A stretch of DNA of 64,000 nt from the NCBI GenBank assembly GCA_947650285.1, contig CANTFL010001207.1:310001-374000 (forward strand), written 5' to 3'. The notes beneath the pieces were generated by a model. That model was given only the letters and a program-made list of their open reading frames with translations. It was not told the origin of the DNA and did not search any database. Below, one piece after another: positions 59,606 through 64,000 of this stretch. Position numbers and translations under genes: made by a program. The DNA comes from Hyaloperonospora brassicae (taxonomy: Eukaryota > Oomycota > Peronosporomycetes > Peronosporales > Peronosporaceae). How positions within the stretch are numbered: position 1 is the stretch's first letter; the number at the start of each line of letters is the position of its first letter.

Positions 59606-61995
59606 GCCATGCCGACTGTCTTCAAGCTGGTCCGGTCGATGTTGCCCTCCCGTTCTCCGCCAATTATGTTGTGGGGACCGGTGCTCCTCAGGATCACAGA
59701 GCGTTCTGCTCCGCGCGGCCACCAGGGCGTGGGTCGAGAAGGCGGACGATGATCTGCGTCCAATGATTCCTCTTGAGGACGAGGCTTTTGCGGCATGGAT
59801 GATGGGGGCGTCGTACTGCCTTCTCCGCCTGGATTTTTAGTCTGCACGCACCCGCAGGCCACACAAGTAGTGATGCTTGACTTTTTCGAAGCGTACCTCG
59901 AAGGCAAGGTCGTTGCGATTTTTCCTCCTTATGTGCGTATGCCTCAATACATCGCGGAGAAGACGTCGCTTCTACAACTCTTGGAAGGACAAGAGGGGGA
60001 GAGGGAGCCCTATGTCATGAGTCGAGAACTAGTCAAGGGTGCCAAGCGAACTAGTTACGACGCAAACACGAGGCTCCTGATTTCATTATGCCGGATCAAG
60101 CAGCTGCTGCGAGCTGGCATGCCAAGACAAATCTGTTTCGCGGTAAGCGTCTTCAGATGTTGTGTCCAGCTACAATGTAGCGCGACGACATTACTACTCC
60201 ATTGCTACCTGCTATGTCGATCGGTAGACATCAATCGCACTATCAAGTCCGGTTTCTGGTCAATGGAGTGGCGGCCAGCTTGGTTCAAGCTATTTTGAAG
60301 CCCAGTGTTTTCCGTGCGGTGACATCTGTGACTCGTGGATGCTCACACGGCTCTGAGGTGTATAATTCGAATTTTTTCGTGGTGACTTTCGACGCGGTGT
60401 CATGTCCCGAACAACTCAAGCTGGTTACGCACACCGCAACCTTCAACGCAAAGATCTTCCTCCACGATTTTCGGCACTTCCAACGCGTTCCCTGTTTCAC
60501 CTGCTACTCGCCTTATTACTCGAGTTCCAAGTGCGGCGGACGCAAAGGCGCTTCTCACGTTCAGCATCACCGCGAGTTCACCGGTGTGCCAATTGCTCTA
60601 CCTCACGTCAGTGGGTTGACTTTTCCCCACTTGACACGTTGCCGGTCGCATGCAGCATGTCTCGGGACTGGCGGACTCTTTGGTGGCAACCACGGCAAAG
60701 TTGAAAGCGGATAGCGGCACGGATCCCCTGTTGAGTAAGGTGTCGCAGGCACCTCCTCGTGCTACTCACTCGGGCGCTACCACCGCGTATCCGGTCGCGG
60801 GAGGCCAGGTTCCTCTTGGCGATGCTACTCGCGACAAAGGTCCGTTGACGACCGAGTGGTTCGATATTGGCGCGAACAAGAAAAAGCGTGATGTGCATCC
60901 CCGGTGGCGCCGTCCAGTCCAGCGGCGGTACCTCCAGTGACACCAGCCACTCATTCGCAGTCCACCACGATTGACGATTCACGAAAGTCTCCTCCCTCGA
61001 AGTCGACGACTACTTCACACAACATTTCTGCAACCACGGTTTGAGCAAAGAAGATCCCATCAAAGCCGGCTAAGACCACGGGTCGTCCCAAGTACATTTC
61101 GAAAATTGCCCAATCTGCGCCAACGCTCTATGCCTCCATCAAGGCGTTTGATCAGCTCACGTAGTCGATTCGGGAACTGGACCACTTGCTGCGTGGAGAT
61201 CTTGAGGTTGCTACTGCAGTTCGAGCTCCTGCCCCGGGGACCGACTCGTCTCTTCTTACGAAGGCATAGAAGACAACGGCGCTTGAATCCGCTCGATTAC
61301 AAGTGATGGCCGCTCAAAAAGAGGCCTATGAACTTACTTGCGCAGCCGCAGAGAAGAAGCGCGAGACTTACACAAAAAGTCATGCTACTTCGAGGCTGAT
61401 GCTCGAGCCCTCGAAATAGATTTTGCTAGTGAGACCCAGGGTAATGAGGATCCTGCCTCGCTCGACGACGAAGGTGGATAATTGCGGTGATTGGAGTACG
61501 AATACCGTGCCGCGGGAGCGGTGGCGACCCCCGAGCGAACATGGATGCAAATACCGCAGCGAAAACACTTAAAACGCTGACCCGCTGGTTGGCAAAGATT
61601 ACACCACCCTACGAGTTGCCTGCTGCACTGGCGAAAAGATGCAGTGAGAGGAGTCGGTCCATGATCCAGCGTTTGCTAGCCTCTTACATTTGCCGCAAAC
61701 GGGGTATCTCAAGTGGGCCTTCAGAACCACCACCTCGCACGGTGCCGTTCGCGGCGCATCCCCATTCACCGGGACCGTCGGACCTTCCACCGACGTTCGC
61801 CAAGGAGTCGGAAGAGCAACAGTCACAGGATCTCGATGTTTCGATGGCGGAGAGCATGGTTGCGTTTGGCAACACTATGTGCCTACACGGTCTGAACGAA
61901 GGGGCTGTAACTCCGCCTCCCTGTGCCACTTGTGTACCTACTCCCGCGTGGACCTGGCCAAGGCGATCAAGTAAGAGCTCAAGGTCTCGTCTGAA

Positions 61996-62628
61996 GTGCT
62001 CGACGACCCCGAAACGGGTGCTTCTGGATCGCCGACACTTCCGGTCGCTGGCATGGGCGATCTATGTTCGGTGGTAGCGGTCCGGTCTCCGATGGCACAC
62101 GTTCGCGCTACCGATACCCGCGACCAGATGTTACGCGCAACCAGAGTGCGCAACGTTTCTGACATCACATCTGCTGCGGTGGCGGCTGCTGCTGAGCCGG
62201 AGAGCATCAAACATCTTTCAGCGAACACCGCTGCGATTCGCAAATGGGTCATCCAGCACAAAGCTGTTGCCATACTACCGGCTACCATGCCAGTGGGACC
62301 AAAGTGGCAAGTGACGTGGATAACCACGTGTGCCTTGGAATTGTCGAAACTCGACTCTGTACTACATTATCATGTTGCTTTTCCCGCCTCGATACCGGGC
62401 GAAACCCTGCGTTCTTTCGGACATGCCATCAACAGTGAATCTCAACTGGCTGTGACCCGGCTCCACACCACACACGCCAATGCGAAACTTCGCGATCCGT
62501 GCAAGAGTTGGTCCGCCACGGCGGATGGGCAAAACGGTCAAGTTCGATGGAGAATGACGGACAATATCCAACGGTGGCGACGATTTAGCAAACTACAGCC
62601 TGATTTGCTGTGCGCGACTGTCGTCTAA
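61996..62628 (+). pseudogene. LINE B low-similarity region, mirror of 53792-54424
   Basis: Open for 210 codons with the start MLDDPETGASGSP and about four residue differences from the copy A counterpart. It has no named domain. It is likely part of the ORF1/ORF2 linker of this LINE family, since it lies between the zinc-knuckle region and the endonuclease in both copies. Confidence 0.55.
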
Positions 62629-62818
62629 CCGCTTGGCGACTTGGATCATTGGGGAGTTCTCAATGTGCTGTGCGTCTTGCTACCAAATCTTGCACCCATT
62701 GATATTGAGACGGACGTGGTAATGCCACAAACGAAGGCTGTGCTATACCACCTCTCCATAGCGGTGCGCGCGGCGGTCGTCGGCATTCTCTGCAAACCTG
62801 CCAACTGTCATTTGGCGC

Positions 62819-63700
62819 TTGACCTTATCGCTCGCAATGGTCAGATTCTGGAAACGCAGTACTGATGGCGTCTTGGATGATATAGGGGGTGCGCCGCCTC
62901 GGAATATGCCCCAACGTCATCTCCGACTTCTGTTGAAGGCGTTCCGTCAGCCACGCAACAACAGCATCGGTATCTATACGCATAATATCGCGGTCCTTCC
63001 GAAGTATCCGGAACACTGCTCATCTTGGTTTAGTCACTTCCGACAGAGCGAATCTAGGGGTACCATCAATCAAGTTCTTCTACAGGAGACGCGCGTCACT
63101 ATTGGTTAGTCCATGACGACGGAAAAGCTTTACACCTCCTCCTGGGGCTTTGTACACCAGCGCGGAAGCTCGTTGTGGACCAAGCCAGAGCACTCTAGAG
63201 GTGGAGTGGCGATGTTATTGAACCCCTACTCATCGGTCACGGAAATGGTCCCGTGGTCTGAGGCGCATCGAACGCCGCACTGGATGGCTGTTCACCTCAC
63301 GCTCCTGGGAAAAACAGTTCTTGTTGTCGACGTGTATGCACTAAGTGTCAAGACTGAGCGGGAGGCGTTGTTCGAGAGCCTTCTACTTCTTCTACAGGTA
63401 TACGACGGACCCATGTTTTTTGGCAGGGACTTCAACTGTACTTTAGAGCCACGACTGGACCGCTCCTTTATATCTCCACCCTGAAGACATGAAGCCTTGG
63501 CGTTGCAACGGCTTCTCGGTCGAGCGCGGCTCAGTGATGTTCTTGATGGTGACATGGAGATCGCCGAAGAAGCGAGAGATGTACCGGCATTTCACGCGGC
63601 GGCTCACACTTATTTCTACACTATGCCGGGCGGTGGTTCGGCGAGTTCGCGACTAGATAGGTGTTATGTGAGTACGCGGCCTGCTGATTGGATTTAAGCC
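62819..63700 (+). pseudogene. LINE B endonuclease, broken
   Basis: Carries the same motif series as copy A, including LLQETR, GGVAMLL and FGRDFNCTL, and the same in-frame stop after VTIG. The stop is therefore inherited, not independent. Confidence 0.85.
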
Positions 63701-64000
63701 GTTGCTATGTCGGTACCGGGTCCTGCTGCCGACCACAATGACATCAGCATCAAGATCGGCGTGCTCCGTCATGTGGTCCGTGTCCGAAAGCCGAGGCGCG
63801 TGTATCCTGTTCCACGTTGTGCACATGCAGCCGCGCACACAGCCATCATTGTGCACATGCAGCCGCGCACAAAGCCATCATTGTGGCCATTGCGCAGGAA
63901 CAGCTTCAATATGACGATACTATATCTGTTCCGGTGTCGGACTGTATAACGGCCCGAAACTTTGCCGTCTGATGAGATGACTGGAAGATGAGGCATTGTA

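Larger units (their letters stand above)
59240..64000 (+). mobile_element. LINE copy B, head-to-head with copy A, truncated by the window edge
   Basis: Same family as copy A but on the plus strand: ORF1-like region at 59795-62628, endonuclease at 62819-63700, ending at 64000 just before the RT. Over 59587-64000 it is nearly identical to copy A, including the same frameshifts. The 5' region (59240-59586) is clearly diverged from copy A's (about 56834-57250). Confidence 0.85.
59587..64000. repeat. Right arm of the 4.4 kb inverted repeat (continues past window)
   Basis: Reverse complement of 52420-56833 to the last base of the window. The true arm is therefore at least 4414 bp and may extend into the LINE RT beyond the edge. 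Confidence 0.95.

Overview
The window looks like nuclear DNA of a eukaryotic microbe, most likely an oomycete of the Peronosporales type. Three points support this: compact genes with short GT-AG introns (about 60-90 bp), single-copy eukaryotic housekeeping genes (Sec61 alpha, SMC2), and large accessory blocks of chromodomain-type Ty3/gypsy and LINE retroelements. The assignment rests on recognised family styles, not on a search.

Layout. (1) 1-2.3 kb: the first codons of an alkaline phosphatase gene that runs off the left edge (minus strand), followed by its 5' flank. That flank is interrupted by a 1.34 kb insertion with CAGTG-type terminal inverted repeats. (2) 2.3-13.2 kb: a gene-dense, GC-rich island with an MIT/coiled-coil protein of 7 mapped exons (+), Sec61 alpha (-), and the condensin ATPase SMC2 (+, 3 exons). 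Sec61 and SMC2 are divergent and share a 1.6 kb promoter region with simple repeats near both start codons. (3) 13.5-33.7 kb: an AT-rich, gene-poor block. It holds decayed mobile DNA: a ~0.94 kb TIR element, a ~180 bp near-perfect hairpin, a tRNA-derived SINE-like head, and a complete but dead Ty3/gypsy element (24171-31402, minus strand, TSD CCGCA). (4) 33.7-43.2 kb: a second, different Ty3/gypsy chromovirus-like element (33705-43226, minus strand, TSD GCGAC). (5) 43.9-46.3 kb: an intact secreted alkaline phosphatase (-) whose promoter side is a diverged duplicate of the first 2.3 kb. (6) 48.0-64.0 kb: two LINE copies with an RNase H-type architecture, arranged head to head. Their 5' halves form a 4414 bp inverted repeat (52420-56833 / 59587-64000) with no indels and about a dozen substitutions seen. 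The repeat continues to the right edge and surrounds a 2.75 kb spacer.

How the parts relate. The housekeeping genes serve general cell functions (ER protein translocation, chromosome condensation) and do not form a pathway. The alkaline phosphatase duplication brackets the whole core, so the conserved genes and the AT-rich block lie between two diverged copies of one promoter region. The points most worth following up are the opposite-strand reading frames found 3' of integrase in both gypsy elements, the abruptly bounded near-identical LINE palindrome, and the isolated AT-rich, transposon-filled domain.
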